Shown in pieces: positions 53,128-60,847 of a DNA stretch of 64,000 nucleotides. This stretch comes from Clostridium sp. AM30-24. Lineage in GTDB: Bacteria > Bacillota > Clostridia > Lachnospirales > Lachnospiraceae. Both the position numbers and the translations under genes were made by a program. The notes under the pieces were generated by a model, which saw nothing but the letters and a program-made list of their open reading frames with translations, was not told the origin of the DNA and did no database searches. Every line of letters starts with the position of its first letter. Position 1 is the stretch's first letter. The stretch is from NCBI RefSeq assembly GCF_003480435.1, contig NZ_QUJB01000008.1, positions 62,001 to 126,000 of the forward strand. The letters are read 5' to 3'.

Positions 53128-54759
53128 TTACTCAAAATAGAAATCCGCAAACGGAACCTCATACTGAGTCTGTGTGAAATGGAATCCCTGAAGGTCTGAG
53201 CGGTAGATCGCCTTGTTGCACTCGTAAGTGAGCGGAATGTATACCGCATCCTCATGAAGTCTTGTCAGAACGAATGTATAGAGTTCCTGACGTTTTGTCT
53301 CATCGGTGGACACAAGAATATCTGTGATCGCCTGGTCGATATCTGCCTTGTCCTCAAGACCGAGCTGTGCGGCATAGTCACCGTAAACCGGCGCGCGCAT
53401 AGCCGCAAGGGAAGACTGCGGGTCATACGGCGTACCCCAGCAGATATTGAATACCATGTCAAAGTTTCCTGCCTTCATGTTATCGCGGTAGGACTGTTCT
53501 TCCTCCCCGTGTATGTTTAAGGCGATTCCGATCTTCTGATATTCGCTCTGAAGATACTCGGCGATCGCCTTCTCAGTCACGCTGTCGCTGTTGTAAAGAA
53601 GATCAATATTTAACTTCTGACCATCTTTTTCACGGATCTTATCAGATCCAACGACCCATCCGGCCTCATCTAACATACTCTGTGCAAGCTCCACATCATA
53701 TGCATATGGCTCAAGGTCGATATCGCAGTATGGAACTGTCTTCGCGAACAGAGTGTCTGCCGGCTGCTCAAGACCGTAGAAGATACCCTCAGAAATCGTC
53801 TGCTTATTCGTCGCATGCTGGAGCGCCTGGCGGACTTCCTTATCCGCAAGGACATCTCTCGTCGTATTTAAGACGATCTGACGGGTGGATGTCGGGTCAG
53901 ACAGGGAGACTGTGAATTTATCGTTTCCTGTATACTGGTTGATAGCGTCTGCGTCGATCATGTTCTTTCCGAAGATCATGTCGATCTCGCCCTTTTCCAG
54001 CGCAAGGATTCTTGTCTGGTTATCCGGGATCACTTTAACCGTGATCTTTTTGATCTTCGGCTGTTCTCCCCAGTAATTTTCGTTTGCCTCAAATACAGCA
54101 TATTCATCTGTCACGAAGTCAGTCAGGACATATGGACCGGTACCGATATATGCATTCACGCCGTCCTTTGTGCTTCCGTCCTTCATCGCCTTCGGAGAGA
54201 TCATGGCGAACGGTCTTGTAACACCAAGCTCTGTTAAAAGCGGGTAGTACGGCTCGGATAATTCGATCACAAATGTCTTATCATCCGGTGCAGAAACACC
54301 GACGAGAAGATTCATCATCTCCAGCCATGTATGGCGGTCTTTGTTTTCAATGATCGCATCAAAATTTGCCTTGATCGCGTTCGCATCGCACACTTCTCCA
54401 TCTGAGAATTTCACTCCGTCACGGATGTGGAAGGTGTATATCTTTCCATCTTCACTGATATCCCAGGATTCTGCAAGGCAGCCCTCATATCCATCCGCTG
54501 TGATATTGACAAGCGTCTCATACAGCATCTCCTGTGCATACATTTCTCCCGCATAAAGATGCGGATTTAAATCGCGGATATCGCGGTAATTAACGAATAC
54601 AAGTTCTTCTTTCTTCTCTGAATTTCCGATTTCTGCCGCTGCACCCGTCTCTGTCCCGGACGCTTCTGCTGCTTTTTCCGTAGTTCCTGCTCCGCCGCAT
54701 CCTGCAAGGGATACTGCCATAAGTCCTGCAAGGCACAGGCTGATTGCTCTCTTTTTCAT
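53128..54759 (-). CDS. nikA: Nickel-type ABC transporter substrate-binding lipoprotein (NikA-like)
   Basis: The 543-residue receptor has a lipoprotein signal (MKKRAISLCLAGLMAVSLAGCGG, cysteine in LAGC). Its domain is strikingly like E. coli NikA: LNPHLYAGEMYAQEMLYE, WLEMMNLLVGV, YYPLLTELGVTRPFAMISP, YIGTGPYVL, NYWGEQPKIKKITVKVIPD and WGTPYDPQSSL. NikA-type receptors bind nickel or other metals with small organic chelators such as histidine or opine-type ligands. The start has AGGAGG. An inverted repeat of LysR type (54859-54876) overlaps the likely promoter, and a LysR gene lies upstream. A peptide-only ligand is less likely but possible. Confidence 0.88.
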   Translation of the reverse strand: MKKRAISLCLAGLMAVSLAGCGGAGTTEKAAEASGTETGAAAEIGNSEKKEELVFVNYRDIRDLNPHLYAGEMYAQEMLYETLVNITADGYEGCLAESWDISEDGKIYTFHIRDGVKFSDGEVCDANAIKANFDAIIENKDRHTWLEMMNLLVGVSAPDDKTFVIELSEPYYPLLTELGVTRPFAMISPKAMKDGSTKDGVNAYIGTGPYVLTDFVTDEYAVFEANENYWGEQPKIKKITVKVIPDNQTRILALEKGEIDMIFGKNMIDADAINQYTGNDKFTVSLSDPTSTRQIVLNTTRDVLADKEVRQALQHATNKQTISEGIFYGLEQPADTLFAKTVPYCDIDLEPYAYDVELAQSMLDEAGWVVGSDKIREKDGQKLNIDLLYNSDSVTEKAIAEYLQSEYQKIGIALNIHGEEEQSYRDNMKAGNFDMVFNICWGTPYDPQSSLAAMRAPVYGDYAAQLGLEDKADIDQAITDILVSTDETKRQELYTFVLTRLHEDAVYIPLTYECNKAIYRSDLQGFHFTQTQYEVPFADFYFE

Positions 54760-55060
54760 AATGTCCTCCTGAATTAAGTATCTGTCTGTATCTGTTCCTG
54801 TTTTTATCATTGCCAGGAATCTCTGTGTCTGCTTATCGCAGGAAATACTATATCATAGTTAGTCTAAACTTACTAATGCCGATTCAGGGAGAGCCGGTTA
54901 TAACAAAAGCGTATAGCAGAAGTAAAAGAGTCCGATTGGATTCATGTTTTATCTGTCATCTATACGCTTTTCATATATTTCTGATGATCCTGCAGTTTTC
55001 CGTTCCTGAACAGGCAGATTGTACGCAGCAGTCTCTTTCTGCCGGATTCTTCCATCTGCT
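54760..55060. other. Intergenic region between the LysR gene and nikA
   Basis: These 301 bases contain the nikA control region: a TATAGT -10-like box near 54847-54852 and a TTAGT/ACTAA inverted repeat (54859-54876) upstream of it. The remainder toward the LysR stop shows no gene or strong hairpin. Confidence 0.55.
54859..54876. promoter_or_regulatory. LysR-type box at the nikA promoter
   Basis: TTAGT (54859-54863) and ACTAA (54872-54876) are inverted arms eight nucleotides apart, just upstream of a TATAGT -10-like box on minus. The half-site CTAACTAT is shared with the palindrome before the LysR gene. Confidence 0.5.
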
Positions 55061-55966
55061 CTATAAATATGCCGTCAGACGTTCCAAATACTGTTCCGCT
55101 TCCGGCGACAGGGATGCATTTTCCGCTGTCACATATCCAAATGCCAGAAACGGTTCGCACGTTTCGATCTTCAATGCTTTGATCCCATATTTCTGATATC
55201 CGCCCGGCACGATATCGATCCCAAGACAGCAGACATCCGAGTGCAGGAGCAGGTTGTTGATCATATAATCACTGTTTGTATAAAACCTGTCATTCATATG
55301 CTGTTCCGAGACAAATGCGCCGACACTGATCCGCTCGATATGATGTTCCATCGCGAAAAAGTCCTCTGTCTCCGTCACAAATTTCATCCCTTTCAATTCA
55401 GAAAATCGAATAGATTCCCGGTTATACAGCGGATGATTTTCCCCAACATAAACACAGATCCCGCGGAGCGCCAGCTTGTGAAATTCCAGTTTTTTATGCC
55501 ACATGATATGCTGAAAACATGGCATCTGTGCTTCCGCAAAATACACGATCCCAAGTTCAGAAATCCTCGACGCCACATTGTCCGTGATCTCCTCCACGGT
55601 TCCTTCCCGGTATTCGTATTTCAACTGTTCTCCGCAGTTTTGATACAGCTGCACCATAAGCTTTGTGAGTAATCCGCTCCTGTATCCGGATACGGAAAAT
55701 CTTCGCCCGTTTGGACGTTCCGACATGGAACGGATGACATTGGAATGTTTTAAAATGCTCATGGCATGACCATAGAGTTCTTCCCCCTGCTGTGTCATTC
55801 TGATCCCTTTGTTGCTTCGCTCCAGCAATGTAACATGCAGTTCTTTTTCCAGGCTGTTTAAAACCCGGCTTACATTCGGCTGTGTTGTATATAACTTTTC
55901 CGCTGCCCGGTTCAGACTTCCGTATTCCACCGCTGCCGCAAAGTATTCCAGCTGTTTGATCTCCAT
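55061..55966 (-). CDS. LysR-family regulator, likely of the nik-type operon
   Basis: The 301-residue protein has the LysR winged helix (MEIKQLEYFAAAVEYGSLNRAAEKLYTTQPNVSRVLNSLEKEL) and an effector domain of normal length. It lies directly upstream of nikA on the same strand. A GTTAGC-N4-GCTAAC palindrome (56025-56040) before it and a related box before nikA suggest that it controls both. The co-effector is unknown, perhaps the imported ligand. Confidence 0.9.
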   Translation of the reverse strand: MEIKQLEYFAAAVEYGSLNRAAEKLYTTQPNVSRVLNSLEKELHVTLLERSNKGIRMTQQGEELYGHAMSILKHSNVIRSMSERPNGRRFSVSGYRSGLLTKLMVQLYQNCGEQLKYEYREGTVEEITDNVASRISELGIVYFAEAQMPCFQHIMWHKKLEFHKLALRGICVYVGENHPLYNRESIRFSELKGMKFVTETEDFFAMEHHIERISVGAFVSEQHMNDRFYTNSDYMINNLLLHSDVCCLGIDIVPGGYQKYGIKALKIETCEPFLAFGYVTAENASLSPEAEQYLERLTAYL

Positions 55967-56024
55967 TTATATTTATTCTCCCTTTTCATTTTCCGAAACT
56001 ATGACGAAAGCCATCTGCGCGTTA

Positions 56025-56040
56025 TGTTAGCATAGGCTAA
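56025..56040. promoter_or_regulatory. Palindrome upstream of the LysR gene
   Basis: GTTAGC (56025-56030), four bases and GCTAAC (56035-56040) form a perfect 6-bp inverted repeat about 60 bp before the start codon, a candidate autoregulatory site. Confidence 0.5.
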
Positions 56041-56099
56041 CTATTCTGGCAAGCATTTTCTTCCGTACTTCCGGGAAAATGTTTTCCGTAAAGATTCTC

Positions 56100-56127
56100 T
56101 TGTCAATTCAGGGGATTCTGATAAAAT
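56100..56127 (+). promoter_or_regulatory. Promoter of the RelA/SpoT-domain gene
   Basis: TTGTCA (56100-56105), a 16-bp spacer and TAAAAT (56122-56127). Confidence 0.6.
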
Positions 56128-56173
56128 AAATCATAATATTACCGTATGACCATACCACAGAGGAGTGACATCC

Positions 56174-57163
56174 ATGGTTACATTAAATGATTACCTGTAT
56201 TCCGGCGATACGATGTTCCGGATCCTGAAAAATTACAGCCACGACCTCAAAGAAGAGGCAAAAAAGACAAACAACGAGATCGACCTGATCCACGCGAACT
56301 TCCTGATCCAGATCCGGGAGCTTCTTGAACACAATGATTTCCTTACCGCCCAGTCCCAGAAGATCCGGGAATTTTATATCCATATGGCGACGGAATATCC
56401 GCTTCTCGCCTTCAACTTTAAGGGCCGGATCAAGTCCCTGATCCGCTCGGAGGCAAAATTTAACGGGTATATCGTCGAGTATATCTACGACTGCTATATG
56501 GAGAAAAAGACATACCCGTCCATCTCAGATCTCAAGCAGCGCCTGAGCTGTTTCCGTGACCTGATCGCCTATCGGATCGTGATCTCCCTGCCGAAATACT
56601 ATCTGAAACCGGATGAATCGCAGGAAGAAGCAGACTTAAAATATCTCTACCAGATCGCCAACGAGCTTCCGGGATTCTTAGAGGAACGCGGATTTACGGC
56701 GGAACCGGCGAACGGCATTAAGGAAAGCACTTCTCCTCTTCTTAATGATGCGGTGAAACCGTATTACCGGGATTATGTCTGCGGAAACACGTCCGACGAC
56801 TACCAGTCACTCCACATCACCTTTTACGACAACAGCTCCCGCAGCTACATGGAAGTCCAACTGCGCACCAAGCACATGGACGACATCGCCGAGATCGGAG
56901 TTGCCAACCACTTGAGCTATGAGAAACGTCAGGAAGGCGAACGTGCAAGACGTGATGAGATCCCGGAGGGAGAATGCGTCTATTTTGACGAAGCCTACGA
57001 GCGCTGCCGACGCCTTGTCGATCTGGACCTCGCATCCCTCGATGTCAACATGTTCTCCGCCATCAACAATGATCTCGTAAACGATGGCTGCGGCCTCTAC
57101 CGCGGCCGCTTGATCCTGCCGTATGAGCATCTGTCGAGACATCAGAATGAGCTGGTGGACTGA
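56174..57163 (+). CDS. RelA/SpoT nucleotidyltransferase-domain protein
   Basis: The 329-residue protein has a RelA/SpoT synthetase-type domain: FNFKGRIKSLIRSEAKFNGYI, FRDLIAYRIVISL, TSDDYQSLHITFYDN and the MEVQLRTKHMDDIAEIGVANH segment, which holds the catalytic glutamate. It lacks the hydrolase (HD) and the TGS/ACT regions of full-length Rel, so it is shorter than Rel but longer than the small RelP/RelQ enzymes. It might make (p)ppGpp or act as a toxin-like nucleotide or tRNA pyrophosphokinase. AGGAG precedes the ATG; a GTG three codons earlier overlaps that site. It is monocistronic. Confidence 0.85.
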   Translation: MVTLNDYLYSGDTMFRILKNYSHDLKEEAKKTNNEIDLIHANFLIQIRELLEHNDFLTAQSQKIREFYIHMATEYPLLAFNFKGRIKSLIRSEAKFNGYIVEYIYDCYMEKKTYPSISDLKQRLSCFRDLIAYRIVISLPKYYLKPDESQEEADLKYLYQIANELPGFLEERGFTAEPANGIKESTSPLLNDAVKPYYRDYVCGNTSDDYQSLHITFYDNSSRSYMEVQLRTKHMDDIAEIGVANHLSYEKRQEGERARRDEIPEGECVYFDEAYERCRRLVDLDLASLDVNMFSAINNDLVNDGCGLYRGRLILPYEHLSRHQNELVD

Positions 57164-57208
57164 TCTCTTCGTATTTGAATTGTTTCTATACTCCTGTGGG
57201 AGTACATG

Positions 57209-57245
57209 AAGATCCTGTCTCTTTTATTGGGCAGGATCTTTTTCG
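57209..57245 (+). terminator. Terminator after the RelA/SpoT-domain gene
   Basis: AAGATCCTG (57209-57217) pairs with CAGGATCTT (57232-57240), followed by TTTTC. Confidence 0.85.
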
Positions 57246-57278
57246 TTGTTTGCCGATATTTCACTTTCTGAACTATCC

Positions 57279-57307
57279 TTGACTTTCCATTTCCCCCATC
57301 GTAATAT
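57279..57307 (+). promoter_or_regulatory. Promoter of the marR-MATE unit
   Basis: TTGACT (57279-57284), a 17-bp spacer and TAATAT (57302-57307), about 48 nt before the MarR start. Confidence 0.7.
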
Positions 57308-57354
57308 ATTTAGGTTCCGAAGTAATGTTGTGATATACAGGAAAGGAGCTCCCC

Positions 57355-57798
57355 ATGGACATCGGAAAAATCATCAACCATCTTTCCAGCCGCCTCAAAT
57401 CCCGCTCCCAGGTCGTCCACACCAGTCTTGGAATCGGAAACGCGCAGGGAAAGATCTTAAATTTTATTCTTGTGGAATCCACACTGCATCCGGTCTACCA
57501 GAAAGATATCGAGCGGGAATTTTCCCTCCGCCCGTCGACCGTCACGGAGATGTTAAAGTCACTGGAATCCCGAGACCTCATCGTCCGGATCCCGGATGAG
57601 AACGACGGGCGCTTCAAACGGATCGCATTTACAGAAAAAGCCGCCGCCGTGAAGGACGCCTTAAATCAGGAGATCCATGAGACGGAGGCACTTCTTTTAC
57701 GGGGGATTTCCGAACAGGAATTGATGGAATTTACACGAATAACAGAAAAAATGCTGCAAAATCTTGACTCTGAAGAGAAATCGTCCTCCCCACAATAA
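57355..57798 (+). CDS. MarR-family transcriptional regulator
   Basis: The 147-residue winged-helix protein has an N-terminal dimer helix, the recognition region REFSLRPSTVTEMLKSLESRDLI and the wing RIPDENDGRFKRIAFTEKA, typical of MarR repressors that sense small lipophilic compounds. AAAGGAG precedes the ATG. A MATE exporter gene follows 99 nt later in the same direction, so it probably controls that pump and itself. Confidence 0.93.
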   Translation: MDIGKIINHLSSRLKSRSQVVHTSLGIGNAQGKILNFILVESTLHPVYQKDIEREFSLRPSTVTEMLKSLESRDLIVRIPDENDGRFKRIAFTEKAAAVKDALNQEIHETEALLLRGISEQELMEFTRITEKMLQNLDSEEKSSSPQ

Positions 57799-57897
57799 TA
57801 CTCCAGTGCTCCAGAAACCCAACTGAGTCCGATTATTTATACCGCACCGGTTGGAAGCGCTTTTAAAATACAATTTCTAAGAGGAGAAACAATCATC

Positions 57898-59229
57898 ATG
57901 AACGATAACGAACTCATGAAAACCATGCCCGTCCCGCAGGCTGTCGCCAAAATGGCGATCCCGAGCATCATCAGCAGCCTGGTCACCGTCGTCTACAACA
58001 TGGCGGACACCTTCTTCGTCGGGCAGACCGGCGATCCGCTGCAGGTCGCTGCCGTCAGCCTGACGAACCCGATCTTTATCTTGTTTATGGCCTTTGCCAA
58101 CATGTTCGGCATGGGCGGAAGCGCCGCGGCTTCCATCGCGATGGGCGAAAACAATAAAAAGCGGATGAAACAGGTCTCCGCCTTCATTACATACGCTTCG
58201 CTCGGCGTCGGCATTGTCTTTGCCGCCCTGCTGGTCCTGTTCATGCAGCCGATCCTCGGGATCTTCGGCGCGAATGCGGAAACTTATGCTCTCGCAAAAG
58301 GATATGTCTTCCACATTTCCTACGGCGCACCGTTCATCATCTGGTCCGCAGCCGCAAGCTTCGTGGTCCGCTCCGAAGGTTCGAGCCGCGAGGCGATGAT
58401 CGGCAGCATGATCGGAACTGTCGCCAACATCGTCCTTGACCCGATCATGATCAGCGGGCTTCATATGGGCGCCGCCGGTGCCGCCATCGCAACGACGATC
58501 GGAAACGTCATGGCCAGTGCCTACTATCTCTGGTATTTTGTGAAGAAGAGCCCGAACTTCTCCATCCTGCCAAAGGACTTCAGCCTTGAAAACCGCCTCG
58601 CGGCAACGGTCTGCTCCTGCGGACTCCCGACCGCGATCTTCTCCATGCTGATGAGTCTCTCCACGATCATCTTAAACCAGATCCTCGTGGCATATGGGAA
58701 CGCTCCTGTGGCCGCTATCGGCATTGTATTCAAGGCAAACATGTTTATCACCTTCCTGCAGATGGGCCTCGCAAATGGCGTACAGCCGCTCTTAGGCTAC
58801 AATTTCGGCTCCGGTGACACAAAACGCTTCCATGCGGTCGAATCCTACACAAAGAAATGCTGCCTGATCGTCGGCATCCTGGCAACGGCCCTGTTCTTTT
58901 TCTTCCGCCGCCCGATCATCCAGATGTTCATCAACGATGAAGAAGTCATCCAGTGCGGTGTCAGGATGCTCGTCGCCTACATGCTCTCCGGCCCGGTCAT
59001 CGGCATCCTCTTTGTCAACATGAACTGCATGCAGTCCGCCGGAAAGGCGCTCCCGGCAACGATCCTCTCGATTCTCCGCCAGGGCGTCCTCCTGATCCCG
59101 ATTCTGTATCTCTTAAACGGTCTCTTCGGCTTAAACGGCGTTATCTTCGGCCAGGCGCTGACCGATTATATCGCAGTGGTTCTGTCGATCGGTCTGTGGC
59201 GGGGGCTGGCGAAAAAAATGTATCAATAA
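57898..59229 (+). CDS. MATE-family multidrug efflux transporter
   Basis: The 443-residue membrane protein has twelve helices. VYNMADTFFVGQTGDPLQVAAVSL and the repeated half with ILVAYGNAPVAAIGIVFKANMF are typical of clostridial MATE pumps (MepA-like). AGAGGAG precedes the ATG. Pairing with a MarR gene supports drug-responsive expression. It is only distantly similar to the MATE protein at 9894, which has different gene partners. Confidence 0.92.
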   Translation: MNDNELMKTMPVPQAVAKMAIPSIISSLVTVVYNMADTFFVGQTGDPLQVAAVSLTNPIFILFMAFANMFGMGGSAAASIAMGENNKKRMKQVSAFITYASLGVGIVFAALLVLFMQPILGIFGANAETYALAKGYVFHISYGAPFIIWSAAASFVVRSEGSSREAMIGSMIGTVANIVLDPIMISGLHMGAAGAAIATTIGNVMASAYYLWYFVKKSPNFSILPKDFSLENRLAATVCSCGLPTAIFSMLMSLSTIILNQILVAYGNAPVAAIGIVFKANMFITFLQMGLANGVQPLLGYNFGSGDTKRFHAVESYTKKCCLIVGILATALFFFFRRPIIQMFINDEEVIQCGVRMLVAYMLSGPVIGILFVNMNCMQSAGKALPATILSILRQGVLLIPILYLLNGLFGLNGVIFGQALTDYIAVVLSIGLWRGLAKKMYQ

Positions 59230-59251
59230 GCTCCTGCCTTTCATTGAAAAA

Positions 59252-59295
59252 AGAAAGCCGCATGGTTCCTTTCAAAAGGTTCCATGCGGCTTTCT
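59252..59295. terminator. Terminator after the MATE gene
   Basis: AGAAAGCCGCATGG (59252-59265) and CCATGCGGCTTTCT (59282-59295) form a perfect stem, with CCTT/AAGG near the loop. It lies between convergent genes. Confidence 0.8.
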
Positions 59296-59351
59296 GCATC
59301 CGTTGTTTGTGGCTATTAGACCCATTCCTGGATCTGCTTCTGTTTTTGCAC

Positions 59352-60707
59352 CTATACCATATTCCCCATCTCACCAAACTTCGTCCGCTCCATCTTCTCC
59401 CGAAGCTCATCCCGGATCTTCGCAAAGTCCGCACGGACGAGTTGTTTCTCTTTCACCAGGCATTCTCCCGCAACAAATACATCCCTTACATTCGCCGCAG
59501 ACGCGCTGTAAACGATCGCGGAATACGGATCATAGACCGGGAACATGTTCGGGGAGTCGGTCTCGATCAGAACGAGGTCCGCTTCTTTTCCAGGTTCGAT
59601 AGAGCCGGTCACATCACCGAGTCCGAGTGCTCTCGCGCCCTCGATCGTCGCCATGGACACGACTTCCTTGGCCGGAAGCGCACTGCGGTCGTGGAGCGTT
59701 GTTTTCTGGAAATTCTCGCACATCCGCATCTGGATAAACAGGTCCAACGTATTTCCGCTTGCCGGTCCGTCTGTTCCGAAACCGACGGAAATGCCGTGTT
59801 TATGCATCAGGGAAACCGGCGCAACGCCCTTTCCGGCCTTCGTATTCGAGGCGATGCAGTGCGCAACGGATGCTCCGTGCTTCGCCAGGATCTCCACATC
59901 TCGCTCCGTCGCGTGGATCGTGTGCGCCGTCAGCGTATTCGGGCCGATAACCCCGATGTGCTCCAGGAACTCGACCGGCGTCATGCCGTACTGTTCCCTG
60001 ATCTGCGTCATCTCGTAATCCATCTCCGCCGTGTGGAGTGTGAACACGCTTCCCGCTTTGACATCCTCCTCATAGACCCGCTTTAACGTCTCCGGACTGC
60101 ACGTCGTCGTCCCGTGCGGCGTGAGTGTTCCGGAAACACGCGGATGGTCCTTGTACGCCGCGATCAGTGCAAGCCCGCGCTCGATCGCCTGGTCGGTATT
60201 CTCACTGTCGCAGGAATCCGTTTCCATCACCGTCTCCCCGGCAATTCCGCGGATCCCCATCTCATCCATGACCTTCGCAACGACTTCCTCGAAATAATAC
60301 ATGTCGAGCACGGTCGTAATACCGGAAAGGAGCATCTCTGCCACCGCGTAGCGGCTTGAGAGAGCCGCCATCTCCGCGTCCATCGCCTGATTCTCCATCG
60401 GGAGCAGGAACACGCGCAGACGGTCCTTGCAGTCGTCCCCGAGCCCGCGGAACGGGACCATGCCGAGATGGCTGTGGGTGTTGACGAGTCCCGGGATCAC
60501 GATCGCACGTTTTGCATCGATCTCCTCAAACTCTTCACCCGCCTTGAAATTCCCCTGAGCCGTCATCTCCTGAAGTTTCTTCTCAAGTTCATCCTCCGGT
60601 CCTGCTGCCAGGATCTTCGTCCCTTCAAATATCACATAACCATGGTTCCAGACATCGCCCGCCGGATTCATGGTCACGACAATGCCGTTTTTAATGATCT
60701 TCTTCAT
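59352..60707 (-). CDS. TRZ/ATZ-type amidohydrolase (nucleobase/SAH deaminase-like)
   Basis: The metal-dependent hydrolase of about 451 residues has the amidohydrolase pattern PGLVNTHSHLGMVPFRG (two metal histidines), then HTAEMDYE, a histidine in LTAHTIHATE, and the catalytic aspartate in GFGTDGPAS. It resembles S-adenosylhomocysteine/methylthioadenosine deaminases and SsnA-type aminohydrolases. Neighbouring adenine deaminase suggests a purine or related ring amine as substrate. I start it at MKKIIKNGIVVTMNP; an ATG eight codons earlier has no ribosome site. It is the distal gene of the minus-strand purine group. Confidence 0.87.
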   Translation of the reverse strand: MKKIIKNGIVVTMNPAGDVWNHGYVIFEGTKILAAGPEDELEKKLQEMTAQGNFKAGEEFEEIDAKRAIVIPGLVNTHSHLGMVPFRGLGDDCKDRLRVFLLPMENQAMDAEMAALSSRYAVAEMLLSGITTVLDMYYFEEVVAKVMDEMGIRGIAGETVMETDSCDSENTDQAIERGLALIAAYKDHPRVSGTLTPHGTTTCSPETLKRVYEEDVKAGSVFTLHTAEMDYEMTQIREQYGMTPVEFLEHIGVIGPNTLTAHTIHATERDVEILAKHGASVAHCIASNTKAGKGVAPVSLMHKHGISVGFGTDGPASGNTLDLFIQMRMCENFQKTTLHDRSALPAKEVVSMATIEGARALGLGDVTGSIEPGKEADLVLIETDSPNMFPVYDPYSAIVYSASAANVRDVFVAGECLVKEKQLVRADFAKIRDELREKMERTKFGEMGNMV

Positions 60708-60805
60708 CGTTCTATCTTCATCCTTCACCATTTCGATCTATATCTTTTTCGCCTCCAGACCCGTTTTTCAGATATCCTGAAACCCATCCGGCATCCGGCC
60801 GATCT

Positions 60806-60838
60806 GCCAAAAAACAGCAGACATCCCTGTTTTTTTGC
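60806..60838 (-). terminator. Weak terminator after adenine deaminase
   Basis: AAAAAACAG (60809-60817) and CTGTTTTTT (60827-60835) form an A/T-rich hairpin ten nucleotides after the adenine deaminase stop. Because it is weak, read-through into the amidohydrolase gene is plausible. Confidence 0.45.
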
Positions 60839-60847
60839 TCTTCGCGA

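Noticed and set aside
57877..58464. 195-codon minus-strand open frame over the second MATE gene
   Set aside because: Asp/His/Gly-rich antisense frame without ribosome site; the MATE reading is certain.
58953..60086. 377-codon plus-strand open frame across the MATE and amidohydrolase genes
   Set aside because: It is antisense or out of frame to two well-supported enzymes, rich in Arg/His/Leu as expected of a shadow frame, and has no recognisable domain.
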